64,000 nucleotides of DNA, from positions 70,317,843-70,381,842 of the forward strand of contig CM050448.1 in assembly GCA_027563935.2 (NCBI GenBank). The letters are read 5' to 3'. The notes beneath the pieces were generated by a model. It made no database searches and was not told the DNA's origin. It was given only the letters and a program-made list of their open reading frames with translations. Positions 46,018 to 57,607 of the stretch are shown here, piece after piece. How positions within the stretch are numbered: position 1 is the stretch's first letter; each line of letters starts with the position of its first letter. Made by a program: the position numbers and the translations under genes. The stretch is from Costus lasius (lineage: Eukaryota > Streptophyta > Magnoliopsida > Zingiberales > Costaceae).

Positions 46018-49000
46018 CTAATGGTTGAGAAATCTCAAACCCATATTATTACAGTGCTTCTCATGCTTCTGCTGCGCCAGAGGCTTGGTAAGCGGGTCAG
46101 CTAGATTGTCATCTGTATGAACCTTGCATATTTTGATCTCGCCCCGATCAATGATCTCCCGGATCAAGTGAAACCGTCTCTGTATGTGCTTGGACTTCTG
46201 GTGCGACCGTGGTTCCTTTGCTTGTGCGATTGCTCCAGTGTTATCACAGAAGATAACCAAAGGATCTGCACTTGAAGGAACGACACCAAGTTCTCTCACG
46301 AACTTACGAATCCACACTGCCTCCTTGGATGCTTCCGAGGCTGCAACATACTCGGCTTCTGTTGTGGAATCAGCAACAGCTGACTGTTTGAAACTCTTCC
46401 ACACCACTGCTCCACCATTCAAGCTAAAAACATAGCCTGATTGCGATTGGAAATCATCCTGGTCCGACTGGAATGAAGCGTCAGTATATCCTTCTATACT
46501 GAGTTCTTCCTGACCACCATATATCAAGAACATATCTTTGGTCCTCCGCAGATATTTTAAGATGTTCTTGACTGCAATCCAGTGTGCCTGTCCTGGATTA
46601 CTTTGGAAACGACTGGTTACGCTTAACCCGTAAGCGACGTCTGGGCGAGTACACAACATCGCATACATAATGGACCCAATGAAGGGTCCCCTTCATGGGG
46701 GAGCGCAAGCGGTTAAAAACCCCTTTCAAGAGGGGGGCCGAAAACCCTAAACAAGGGGGCGCATGCATTTTGCTAGGGTTTCAAGAATTCAATCGCTTAT
46801 GTGCTCATATGATCAACTATAATATTTCATTAGATCAAGAATGTGATCATACCAATGCCATAGATCGGATGTCGGCTTGGAAGCAAAGTTCAAAGAGAAC
46901 TTCTCCAAAGGAATCGCACACAAGAAGAAGAAGGCCTACACCTTGAACGTCCCTTGTGCTAGCAAGGCTCCAAAGTATCCCTTGTCGCGTGAAGGAGTTT
47001 TGGAGATCAAGCTTGGCGAGAGCAACCTTCCTCCTCTTCTCGTCCGAATGCTCTCACCTCCAAGGATGAACGTTGAGAAGAGAGGAGTGAAGTCGAGCGT
47101 TCCAAAACGCTTTGGCGTTAAGGTGAAGTCGCCTTCAATACTTTCCATAAATGGAAGAGATGAAGCTATGCGCCCATTACCGAACCAAAACGCCTAACCC
47201 CTTGAACCAAGCGTTCACCCTTGTGAACCGGTTCAAGCCACTTCAATCCATTTCAATTTGGTTCAAGAACCAAATTAAACCAGCCCAAGCCATGGTCTAG
47301 ATCTCATTGAACCAATGGTTCAATATCTAACCGTTGATCTCGTGATACTCTTGATCTCACCGATCTAGCATCAATACTCTCGATCGAAGCTTACCGATCT
47401 CAAGTCCCAATCAATCAAACATGATCAGACCAGATCTCACTTACAATCAGAGCCTCTATCCCTTTAAACTGAACCCAAACAATTCAGTCCACACGATCTG
47501 ACTTAAGTAAGCCATATCATCAAATTGTGCGACCCTGAGGGTTTCCTTTAAATGTCGGTAACGATAACTTTCGTTATCACGATCAGTGAGGGGTATCTAG
47601 CAACACATCACTGTCTCCCGATATAAAGGAAAGAGTCTTCCAAGACTTCACCCAAACCACAGCACAAGTGTGAATCAACTTCACTAGGCATACATGTGTC
47701 CTTTGCCACTGGATGTTCTTATTGGACAAGCGGGTCAAGCTTGTAACTCCAATACGATGAGCATGATTAGATCAGATGAACATAGTCATCTGGGTATGGC
47801 CATACACTATCTCAATCATCTCATATAGGGGGGCCCTTTAGAACATCACACTCCTTAAACAAGGAGACGACAATCATATGTCTATCACTAGTGCCCTAAC
47901 CTGATTCAAGCTCACCATCCAAGATAGTCTATAATCATTATGTTTCAAATGATATTGAACTACCTCAAGACAATGACAATCATCATTTAGAAACACAAGT
48001 GATCTCAAGTCAGAGGACATGTGCCACTTGGTGCTTACAAGGATCATTCACATTGTGACAAGCAATTGAATATCCTAGTAGGGTCTGTCCAGTACATCCA
48101 ATGTACCCATGAGTCTACATCTTATTCCATGCTCGAAGCATCCTATAAGATTAGAACACATATTAGTCTCAATCATATCAAGGCTGTCTCATGTTCACCA
48201 AGATATCTCGACTAAGGACATATGCATGTCAGCCTAGCTGAACAGCTTTGAGACATTATTCAGAAGTACACTTATTACAGCAGACAAGGTAGCAACCTGA
48301 ATAATAACCATGCCTTTATAAACATAAGAGTTTATTACATGATACTTATACAATCCCAAGGCCTCAAACATTAGCCTTAAGGGCATACCCCAACACCCAA
48401 TAGCCGAAGCATAAGGCGTATTGTCCATTTCATCTTTTTCAGTCTGTGTTTGTGGACACTGACTCTTCGAAAGGTTCAGACCATGTCTGACTGGAAGATA
48501 TCCTCTTTTAGAATTCTCTAAATGGAATCTCTCCAGGACTTTATCGATGTAAGTACTCTGGCACAGCCCGAGAAGCCTCTTAGATCTATCCCTGTAGATC
48601 TTCACACCTAATACATAGGCTGCTTCTCCTAGATCTTTCATCTGGAAACATTTCCTTAGCCATGCCTTAACCGCATGCATTTCAGGAATATCATTTCCAA
48701 TGATCAAGATGTCATCGACGTAGAGGACTAGGAATGTAATCACGCTCCCACTAAACCTCTTATATACACACGGGTCATCCTCGTTCTTGATGAAACTAAA
48801 CTCAGAGATTGATTCATCAAAACGAATATTCCAGCTCCTAGATGCTTGCTTAAGTCCATAAATGGACTTCTTTAACTTGCATATTTTATGACGATCTGAT
48901 GGATTAGTGAAACCTTCAGGTTGTGTCATATACACATCCTCATTAAGATTTCCATTACGGAAAGCTGTCTTCACATCCATCTGCCAGATCTCATAATCGT

Positions 49001-51623
49001 AATATGCAGCTATCGCGAAAAGAATCCGAATAGACTTAAACATGGCTACAGGAGAGAAAGTTTCATCATAATCTATCCCGTAGATTTGTTTGAAACCTTT
49101 CGCAACTAGCCTGCCTTTATAGGTAACTATGTTACCATCCATGTCAATCTTCTTCTTGAAGATCCATTTACAGCCTATAGGGATTACTCCCGGAGGCGGA
49201 TCAACCAAATCCCAGACTTGGTTATCTGACATGGAGTCCATCTCGGCTCGCATAGCTTCAAGCCATCTAGCTGACTCCGGTCCACTGACCGCATCTGCAT
49301 ATGTGAGGGGTTCATCATTATCAATGATGTAGACTCCGTCATAGCGCTCAGGCTGTCGACGGATCCTTCCCGATCTACGCGGTTCCCGTGATATCTGAGC
49401 CTCAAGTTGTTCAGTAACCTGTTCTACAGGCTCAGGCACATCCAACTGTGCTTGACTACTTTGTCCTTCCTCTGGATTCTCATCCAGTTTTATTTCTCTC
49501 CCACTGGCCTCTTGCAGAAGAAATTCCTTCTCAAGAAATATTGCCGTCCGAGCAACAAATACTTTGTTCTCTTTGGGATCGTAGAAATAATAACCCTTAG
49601 TTTCCTTAGGGTAACCGACAAAGATACATTTGTCAGATCTGCTCTCCAGTTTCCTAGAGGCGAGCTTTTTGACATAAGCCTCGCAACCCCAGATCCTGAT
49701 AAATGTCAAGCTCGGCTGTTTCCCATACCATAACTCGTATGGAGTCTTAGAAACTGCCTTGGATGGCACTCAGTTTAGTACCTTTGCAGCTGTTTCCAGT
49801 GCAAATCCCCAAAAGGAGTATGGAAGAGTAGCCTGACTCATCATAGAACGAACCATATCAAGTAACGTTCTATTTCTCCTCTCGGACACACCATTCCATT
49901 GCGGTGTTCCTGGCGGAGTGAGCTGTGAGATAATCCCACACTCCTTCAGATAGTCAGTAAACGTATGACTCAAGTATTCTCCACCTCGATCAGAACGAAG
50001 TGCCTTGATATTTCGGCCTAGCTGATTCTGTACTTCATTCTTGAACTCTTTGAACTTGTCAAAAGATTCACTCTTATGTCTCATTAGATAGACATAACCA
50101 TATCTACTGAAATCATCAGTAAATGTAATGAAGTACTGATAGCCACCTCTGGCATGTTTACTAAATGGCCCACACACGTCACTGTGTATAAGGTCAAGTA
50201 GACCTGAAGCCCTTTGACCTTTGTGAGGAAAAGGTGACTTCGTCATTTTACCCATCAAACAAGCTTTGCATGTATCAATCTCCTCATAGGAGAATAATCC
50301 CAGCAGTCCATGATCATGCAACCGCTTAATGCGCTTCTTGTTAATATGGCCTAAACGACTATGCCATAACAAGGTGCTGTCATCAGCATACTTGGCTTTC
50401 TTATTATCAATATTTTGTATAGAATATTCCATGTCCAACATGAATAACCCATTGTTAATTGAACCAGTAGCATAGACAATATTATCAAGAGTAAGATAAC
50501 ACTTTGAAATCTTGCATTCAAAGGAAAACCCTTTCCTGACAAGAGCAGGAATAGAGATAATATTTTTGGTGATACTAGGTACAAAATAACAATTGTTTAA
50601 TTCCAATACAATGCCAGATGGTAAAGAAATGAAATAGTCTCCTACAGCAACAGCAGCAACCCGTGCCCCGTTTCCAACGCGTAGGTCTACCTCATGCTGT
50701 CCCACCTGCCTTCTTCTCTTGAGTTCCTGTACATTTGAACAAATGTGAACTCCACATGCAGTGTCCAACACCCATGAAATAGAAGAAGATGAAACCATGA
50801 CTTCCGTCACGTAAATACCTGAGCCAGAAGCGATGCTTCCCCTCTTGTCTCCTTGGAGCGCTTTACAGTCCTTTTTCCAGTGACCCAGCTGGCCACAGTG
50901 GAAACACCTGTTGTCCTTTGACCGCTTTACCTTCTGTTTCAGAGCCTTACTGTAGTTCTTGACAGGGGCTTTGCCCTTCTTCCCCTTCTTCTTGTTCCTG
51001 GAAGGAACCATTAAGACAGAGGTTGAAGGCTTTCCCTTCAGAGTTTCCTCAGTAGTCAAGAGCATATTCAGCAGCTCTGCCGGAGTACAATCGATTTTGT
51101 TCATATTAAAGTTAATGATGAACGCATCGAAAGAAGGCGGAAGAGACTGCAGAATAATATCTACAGCAAGCTCCTGGTTGATGGTATGCCCCAGTTTCTC
51201 CAGAGCCTCCTTGTGCCCAATCATCTTGAGCACGTGAGCTCCCACTGGGCTCCCTTCAGCCAGTTTGCTCTGAAAGAAAAGCTTTGTCAGATTATAGCGT
51301 TCTGTCCTCGCCTGTGCAGCATACAGCATCTTGAGGTTTGCTATAATCTCTATAGCCGACATATCCTCATGCTGACGCTGCAGCGGTGGCGTCATAGACG
51401 CTAGCATCAGGCAAGCGACATCAATGCTATCATTGACGTGCTTTTCATAGGCATCACGAACCGCCCTTGCGGCGTTCGCAGCGGGTTGAGGCGGCACAGC
51501 CGTCTCGAGGACATACAGTTTCCTCTCTGCCTTAAGAACGATCTTAAGGTGTCCGAACCAGTCTGAGAAGTTTGGCCCAGCAAACTTCTCCCTTTCCAGT
51601 AGGGATCGCACATTGAAGCTCAT
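46018..51623 (-). pseudogene. Gag-Pol of element D, broken by a stop, a missense change and an insertion
   Basis: Read on the minus strand from 51623. Residues 1-617 are open with zinc knuckle, protease D287 and integrase D482/D545/E581. Codon 618, CGA (Arg) elsewhere, is TGA at 49770-49772, a CpG-type transition that ends the frame late in integrase. Beyond it RT is open to about codon 1076, where solo LTR H is inserted; the last 216 codons (RNase H) follow at 46018-46668. RT also has Arg for Leu at 889 in the catalytic motif (KTAFRNG instead of KTAFLNG). At least two independent lesions make it non-functional. Confidence 0.95.
46680..48395 (-). mobile_element. Solo LTR H inserted in the pol gene of D
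   Basis: A 1716-bp single LTR flanked by CCCAA at 46675-46679 and 48396-48400. On the + strand it starts TGAAGGGTCCCC and ends CATACCCCAACA. There is no internal sequence, so it is a recombination product. It is the deepest insert in the nest (satellite, J, E, G, D, H). It carries two CCCC...GGGG inverted repeats near its U5 end and ATG-GCA-TTG-GTATG (minus strand, near 46849-46862). Confidence 0.95.
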
Positions 51624-53386
51624 GGTGTTCGTTGCTGCAGGAATCTACAACAATGCAAGAACAGCAAGGTCAGTATCAATGTATAGAATCAATCCAGGAC
51701 TTAAGAAAGATTCTTTTTCTCACTATTTTATCTGGCTGAAAAATCCAGCAAAACAGCCCGAAAGAGTAGAACTCTTTTAGTGAGATGGGATCCAGATTTC
51801 ATACTTGGTCTCCGCGTCCCGCTCAGGCGAGATAAGATGCACAGAGAGTACAAGCACTAATTTCTGGTAGGCAGTCCCTGCCAATCGCCAACCCGTGCGA
51901 TTCCCCTTCATCTGGGCAATCCAGCAGACTGTGCCAACTGAGTTGGTACAACACAATCTCTGACCCCACAGATGGCTGCCTCCATGTGCTACCATATGCG
52001 CCACATATGTAGCCTACATGGTCAAGCTGACCCGACCTACTCCCTGGACCACCACGTGCTATGCTGAGCAACGAGAAGCGATAAATCCCTTCTCTGTAAC
52101 ACGCAGGTGTAATCCAGCACCGTCTGAAGATAGATGGACGTGCCCACTGAGTGGGTACAACGCGGCTCCAACGATAGTCAGAACAGTGAGGTTTCGCGTC
52201 AGAAGGCATTACGTGCTTGATATTTTAGCGTTTGGATTTTAACGGTCTTTTATCTTCTTACTATCAGGCAAATCCTATGGCTATAGCAGAAGATAAATAA
52301 ATCATGCTGTTCTACTTATATAAACAATAACAGAAAGCATGGATCTTATGTGGTAAAAGCCCATAGCCTAAGTAAGACCTTAAGATACTTAAGTCTTCAC
52401 TTGCTCTTCTTGGGTCTTTAGCATCTCATCTGGTCCAACCCAGGGCCCTTGCGCCAAGAGCACCTCAGGTGTGCCACCAGCTGAATGCCCCTCTGGGATG
52501 TGTGCCTTTGTGCTCTTGTCTAATCAAAATACATTTTGATCTATCTAGACAAGTTTGACTCGCAGGTCAATTATACAATAAATTAATTAAAAAGTGATTC
52601 GCAGATCACAATAATATTAATTTACAGGTTTAATTCCAGGCACGCAGGCCCCAGCACAGCACACATTAAATTGGGCACCCCACATAAGAATAAATAAACA
52701 AGCATAGGCATCAATCAACATGTGATCCTATTAAAAGAAAATAAAATTTTGAAAACCCCATTGGCATCAATTTTAATTTTCTTATGTGCCCTACAACCTT
52801 ACAACGGTCCATTGATAGGGATCCACTCATCCATCTAGTTAGATCCATGCCCTTGCATGCACCAAGTCCTAACTGACTCGAGTTGACCTAATGGTCAACC
52901 ATGCATGCGCCAAGGGCTGAACAACCTTCAAGAGTTCTGGCAAGCGGGTGTGACCCCGGGCCTAACTCAAGAGTGTTCACTGGTTGTCTCAACCAGACCT
53001 CGCTACACGCCTGTGATGCAGTCGACCTATAGCCACCTCGTGCTTGCGCACAGGTGCCATCTGGTCGACCCATCTAGGCTGTCAGATGGTCTGATCAGAC
53101 TAGTTTGATCTAATCTAGGGGATGACTTCAACCCCATCAACCCGTCTAAGGGTTTACAGTAGGCGCAACTTAGATCTAATCATAGGCGCGCAAGTGAAGG
53201 TTTGATAAAACAATAACATAAACCTAGCGCCACCATCAAGTCATGCCGCAAGCATGAACAAACAACATGCGCCAACATAAGTGTATTATATCCTATTTTT
53301 CGCATGATGAAACAATTAGATCTAATCACTTGTGCAAGCATGGATCACAAGAGCAAACATAGCAATCATATTAGCATGCATAAATG
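51624..53386 (-). other. Element D leader
   Basis: An uninterrupted leader of about 1.76 kb between gag and the primer binding site. It holds the palindromes CCAACTGAGTTGG (51934-51946) and CCCACTGAGTGGG (52143-52155) and the longest version of the leader open frame (51823-52209). Confidence 0.85.
51823..52209 (-). CDS. Leader open reading frame of element D, 128 codons, function unknown
   Basis: An ATG-initiated frame in the leader, rich in Arg, Ser, Cys and Gly, with no motif or membrane segment that I recognise. Related frames are seen in B (9653-9946, lacking the equivalent ATG), F (63417-63665), A (frame broken) and E (cut by G). Conservation may simply reflect the recent common origin of the copies, so coding status is doubtful. 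It lies in the proposed intron, so only unspliced RNA would carry it. Confidence 0.25.
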   Translation of the reverse strand: MPSDAKPHCSDYRWSRVVPTQWARPSIFRRCWITPACYREGIYRFSLLSIARGGPGSRSGQLDHVGYICGAYGSTWRQPSVGSEIVLYQLSWHSLLDCPDEGESHGLAIGRDCLPEISACTLCASYLA

Positions 53387-53398
53387 GCTCTGATACCA
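53387..53398 (-). promoter_or_regulatory. Primer binding site of element D
   Basis: GCTCTGATACCA on the + strand is the reverse complement of TGGTATCAGAGC, two bases from the 5' LTR. Confidence 0.95.
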
Positions 53399-53400
53399 AT

Positions 53401-55100
53401 TGAAGAGTCCCCTTCAAGGGGGAGCGCAAGGGGGTGAAACCCTATGGATGGCGCATCTTTGATTTTTAAGCGGAAGCAAGGGTTTCAAGGGATCGGCTGC
53501 ATGATATATGATCAACTAACATAAAGCTTGATAAAATCTACAAAGGATCATACCAATGCCATAGTTTCGATGGCGCCTTGGAAGCAAAGGCGCAAGTGCT
53601 CCTTCTCCAAAGAGGACGCACACAAGAGGATGAAGATGGCTACTTCTTGGTGTTCTTTGTGCTAGCAAAGACCTCCAAGGTGTGCTTGTCGCATGAAGGT
53701 GATGAGAAAAAGCTTGGCCGAGCCTCCCTCCTCTTCCTTGGCATCAACACCCTCTCTCCCACCAAAGTGGAGATGCGATTAGACCAAGAGGAGAAGCGTT
53801 AGGCGTTTCTCTTAGGAGATGGCGTTACATGACTTCCAATTATGGAAAGTCATGAAGCCATGCGCTCCCACTCCAAGCAAACCGCCCAAAACGCCTTATG
53901 GATCGAACCATGCGTTCACCCATGTGAACCGGTTCAATCCAAATTGGTCCAAACCAATTTGGTTCAAAGACCACATGAAACCAGCCCAAGCCATGGTCTA
54001 GATCTCTCTGAACCAAAATGGTTCAAGATCTAACCGTTGATCTCTTGACGCTTCTGATCTCACCGATCTAGCATCACTACTCTCGATCGAAGCTTACCGA
54101 TCTCAAGCCCTAATCAATCACACATGATCAGACCAGATCTCACTTACAATCAGAGTTTAAATCCCTTTAAACTGAACCGAAACAATTCAGTCCACACGAT
54201 CAGACTTAAGTAAGCCATATCATCAAATTGTGCGACCCTAAGGGTTTCCTTTAGATGTCGGTAACGATAACTAACGTTATCACGATCAGTGAGGGGTATC
54301 TAGCAACACATCACTGTCTCCCGATATAAAGGAAAGAGTCTTCCAAGACTACACCCAAACCACAGCACAAGGGTGAATGCACTTCACTAGGCATACATGT
54401 TTCCTTTGCCACTGGATGTTCTTATTGGACAAGCGTGTCAAGCCTGTAGCTCCAATATGATGAGCATGATTAGATCTGATGAACATAGTCACCAGGGTAT
54501 GGCCATACACTTTCTCAATCATCTCATAAGGGGGGCCCCTTTAGAACATCACACTCCTTCAACAAGGAGACGGCAATCCTATATCTATCACTAGTGCCCT
54601 AACCTGACTCATGATCATTATCCAAGATAGTCTATAATCATTATCTTTCAAATGATATTAAACTACCTCAAAACAATGACATTCATCATTTAGAAACACA
54701 AGTGATCTCAAGTCAGAGGACATGTGCCACTTGTTACAATCAAGGATTATTCACATTGTGACAAGCAATTGAATATCCTAGTAGGGTCTGTCCAGTACAT
54801 CCAATGTACCCATGAGTCTACATCTTATTCCATGCTCGAAGCATCCTATAAGATTAGAATACATATTAGTCTCAATCATATCAAGGCTGTCTCATGTTCA
54901 CCAAGATATCTCGACTAAGGACTTTATAGCATGTCAGCCCAGCTGAACAGCTTTGAGACATTATTCAGAAGTACACTTATTACAGCAGACAAGGTAACAA
55001 ACTGAATAACAACCATGCCTTTATAAACACAAGAGTTTATTACATGATACTGATACAATCCCAAGGCCTCAAACATTAGCCTTAAGGGCATACCCCAACA
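53401..55100 (-). repeat. Element D 5' LTR
   Basis: 1700 bp, nearly identical to 44298-45997 (three differences by eye). It has the inverted repeat CCCCTTCAAGGGG near 53409-53421 and the ATG-GCA-TTG-GTATG motif at 53562-53549 on the minus strand. Confidence 0.95.
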
Positions 55101-57457
55101 GTTATCACGATCAGTGAGGGGTATCTAGCAACACATCACTGTCTCCCGATATAAAGGAAAGAGTCTTCCAAGACTACACCCAAACCACAGCTCAAGAGTG
55201 AATCCATTTCACTAGGCATGCATGTGTCCTTTGCCACTGGATGTTCTTATTGGACAAGCGTGTCAAGCCTGTAACTCCAATATGATGAGCATGATTAGAT
55301 CAGATGAACACAGTCACCTGGGTATGGCCATACACTTTCTCAATCATCTCATCCAGGGGGGCCCCATTAGAACATCACACTCCTTAAACAAGGAGACGGC
55401 AATCCTTTATCTATCACTAGTGCCCTAACCTTACTCAAGCTCACCATCCAAGATAGTCTATAATCATTATGTTTCAAATGATATTAAACCACCTCAAAAC
55501 AATGACAATCATCATTTAGAAACACAAGCGATCTCAAGTCAAAGGACATGTGCCACTTGATGCAAACAAGGATTATTCACATTGTGACAAGCAATTGAAT
55601 ATCCTAGTAGGGTCTGTCCAGTACATCCAATGTACCCATGAGTCTACATCTTATTCCATGCTCGAAGCATCCTATAAGATTAGAACACATATTAGTCTTA
55701 ACCATATCAAGGCTGTCTCATGTTCACCAAGATATTTTGACTAAGGACATATAGCATGTCAGCCTAGCTGAACAGCTTTGAGACATTATTCAGAAGTACA
55801 CTTATTACAGCAGACAAGGCAACAAACTGAATAACAACCATTGCCTTTATAAACATAAAAGTTTATTACATGATACTGATACAATCCCAAGGCCTCAAAC
55901 ATTAGCCTTAAGGGCATACCCCAACATGGGCAATCCAGCAGACTGTGCCAACTGAGTTGGTGCAACACAGTCTCTGACCCCACAGATGGCTGCCTCCATG
56001 CGCTACCATATGCGCCACATATGTAGCCTACATGGTCAAGCTGACCCGACCTACTCCCTGGACCACCACGTGCTATGCTGAGCAACGAGAAGCGATAAAT
56101 CCCTTCTCTGTAACACGCAGGTGTAATCCCGCACCGTCTGAAGATAGATGGACGTGCCCACTGAGTGGGTACAACACGGCTCCAACGATAATCAGAACAG
56201 TGAGGTTTCGCGTCAGAAGGCATACGAGCTTGATATTTTAGCGTTGGATTTTAACGGTCTTTTATCTTCTTCACTATCATGCAATTCCTATGGTGATAGC
56301 AGAAGATAAATAAATCATGCTGTTCTACTTATTTAAACAATAAAAGAAAGCATGGATCTTATGTGGTAAAAGCCCATAGCCTAAGTAAGACCTTAATTAA
56401 CTTAAGTCTTCACTTGCTTTTCTTCATGGGTCTTTTGCTGCTCATTTGGCCCAACCCAGGGCCCAAGCGCCATCTGCAGCTCAGGTGCGCCTACCAGGGA
56501 AAATGCGCCTGGTCCCAGAGTCGAACCCTGGACCTCCCACCTGGTCAAGCCTCTGCTGCAAGCGCCTCTGCCAAGTGTGCTCTGTGCTCTTGTCTGATTA
56601 ATTTACAAATTAATCTATCTAGACAAGCTTGACACGCAGGTCAATTACACTTTATAAATTAAATACAATGTGATACGCAGATCACAATAATTAATTTACA
56701 ACTTTAAATTCCAGGCACGCAGGCCCCAGCACAGCACACATTAAACATGGGCAGCCCACATAAGAATAAATAAACAAACATAGGCATCAATCAACATGTG
56801 ATCCAATCATGAAAATTAAATTTCGAAAAACCCCATAGGCATCAATTTTAATTTCCTTATTTGCCCTATAACCTTACAACGGTCCATTACTAGGGATCCA
56901 CTCATCCAACCTAGTCAGATCCACTGCCCTTGCATGCACCAAGTCCTAACTGACTTGAGTCGACCAAAGGTCAACCATGCATGCGCCAGGGCCGAACAAC
57001 CCTCATGAGTTCTGGCAAGCGGGTGTGACCCCGGGCCTAACTCATGTGTGTTCACTAGTCGTCTCAATCAGACATCGCTACACGCCTGTCTGCAGTCGAC
57101 CTATAGCCATCTCGTGCTTGCGCACAGATGCTATCTGGTCGACCCATCAAGGCTGTCAGATAGTCTGATCAGACTGTTTGGATCTAACCTAGGGGATGAC
57201 TTCAACCCTAATAACCCGTCTAAGGGTTTATAGCAGGCGCCTCTTAGATCTAATGAGAGTCGCGCAAGTTTTTTTTTTTTGTTTTGAAAACATAATGAAA
57301 CAAGCGCCAAGAACATGCGCCAACATAAAAATGTAACATGAAATATTTTTCGCATGAAACATCTAATATGCGCATGTTATAGATCTAAGCATAAGCATAC
57401 TTTCGCATATATGGATCACAAAGTCTTAAGCAATCATAGAAACATGCAAATAACCTC

Positions 57458-57469
57458 GCTCTGATACCA
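57458..57469 (-). promoter_or_regulatory. Primer binding site of element E
   Basis: GCTCTGATACCA on the + strand, a perfect initiator tRNA-Met match on the minus strand, followed by AT and the 5' LTR at 57472. Confidence 0.95.
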
Positions 57470-57471
57470 AT

Positions 57472-57607
57472 TGAAGGTTCCCTTAGACAAGGGGCGAAAC
57501 CCTAGATAGGCGCATGTTATATTTTTAAGCAGCGGAAAGGGGGTTTCTAGGGATCTGTTCAATGCATGTAATATAATCAACTTAAATCGATTGTATATAA
57601 GAGATAG
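57472..57607 (-). repeat. Element E 5' LTR, fragment
   Basis: The last 136 bp of the LTR (U5 end) before element F interrupts it. Identical to 37535-37670. The remainder is expected beyond the right edge, preceded by a copy of GATAG. Confidence 0.9.

Larger units (their letters stand above)
51645..53553 (-). other. Proposed leader intron of element D
   Basis: Minus strand: the exon ending ATG-GCA-TTG (53562-53554) is followed by GTATGATC. The acceptor ...GTTGTAG ends at 51645. The next 21 nt (51644-51624) are open and in frame with the gag ATG at 51623. The intron would be 1909 nt and would include the primer binding site. Inferred from sequence only. Confidence 0.45.
44298..55100 (-). mobile_element. 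Element D: very young Ty1/copia element inside solo LTR G
   Basis: Flanked by GTTAT at 44293-44297 and 55101-55105. The 3' LTR (44298-45997) and 5' LTR (53401-55100) are both 1700 bp and I count only three differences, all G/A. Gag-pol is split by solo LTR H. Without H and one CCCAA the coding region is 3885 nt, the family length. The insertion point is inside the U3 palindrome GATAAC-TTAC-GTTATC of G. Confidence 0.95.
43418..55926 (-). mobile_element. Solo LTR G in the leader of E, itself split by element D
   Basis: LTR pieces 43418-44297 and 55106-55926 add up to 1701 bp, one LTR and no internal region. Flanks TGGGC at 43413-43417 and 55927-55931 are the target duplication. Element D sits between the pieces with its own duplication GTTAT. 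The LTR end has a weaker terminal inverted repeat than the other copies (CCACTTTCGAGAGGGG). Confidence 0.93.
43124..57457 (-). other. Element E leader, interrupted by G/D/H
   Basis: The leader is present as 43124-43417 and 55932-57457. The gap is solo LTR G with D and H inside it. The palindromes are at 55948-55960 and 56157-56169. The leader frame from 56223 downwards is cut by the insertion. A poly-T run lies near 57270-57280. I recognise no gene. Confidence 0.8.
37535..57607 (-). mobile_element. Element E: Ty1/copia element, minus strand, with nested G/D/H and F
   Basis: The 3' LTR (37535-39218), polypurine tract, gag-pol (39239-43123), leader (43124-43417 and 55932-57457), primer binding site (57458-57469) and first 136 bp of the 5' LTR (57472-57607) are in the window. 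Solo LTR G splits the leader with duplication TGGGC. Element F cuts the 5' LTR at 57608. The visible 136 bp of the 5' LTR are identical to the same stretch of the 3' LTR (37535-37670). E lies inside element J; its left target duplication is expected to be CCTTC (37530-37534). Confidence 0.92.

Noticed and set aside
48234..48395. Apparent fusion of D's RT to a novel C-terminal tail
   Set aside because: The tail is translation running into solo LTR H; the true continuation of pol is at 46018-46679 after the CCCAA duplication.
57270..57282. Poly-T run as a retroposed poly(A) tail
   Set aside because: It lies inside the leader of E at a position where the other copies have comparable sequence on both sides; there is no duplication or inserted gene body.
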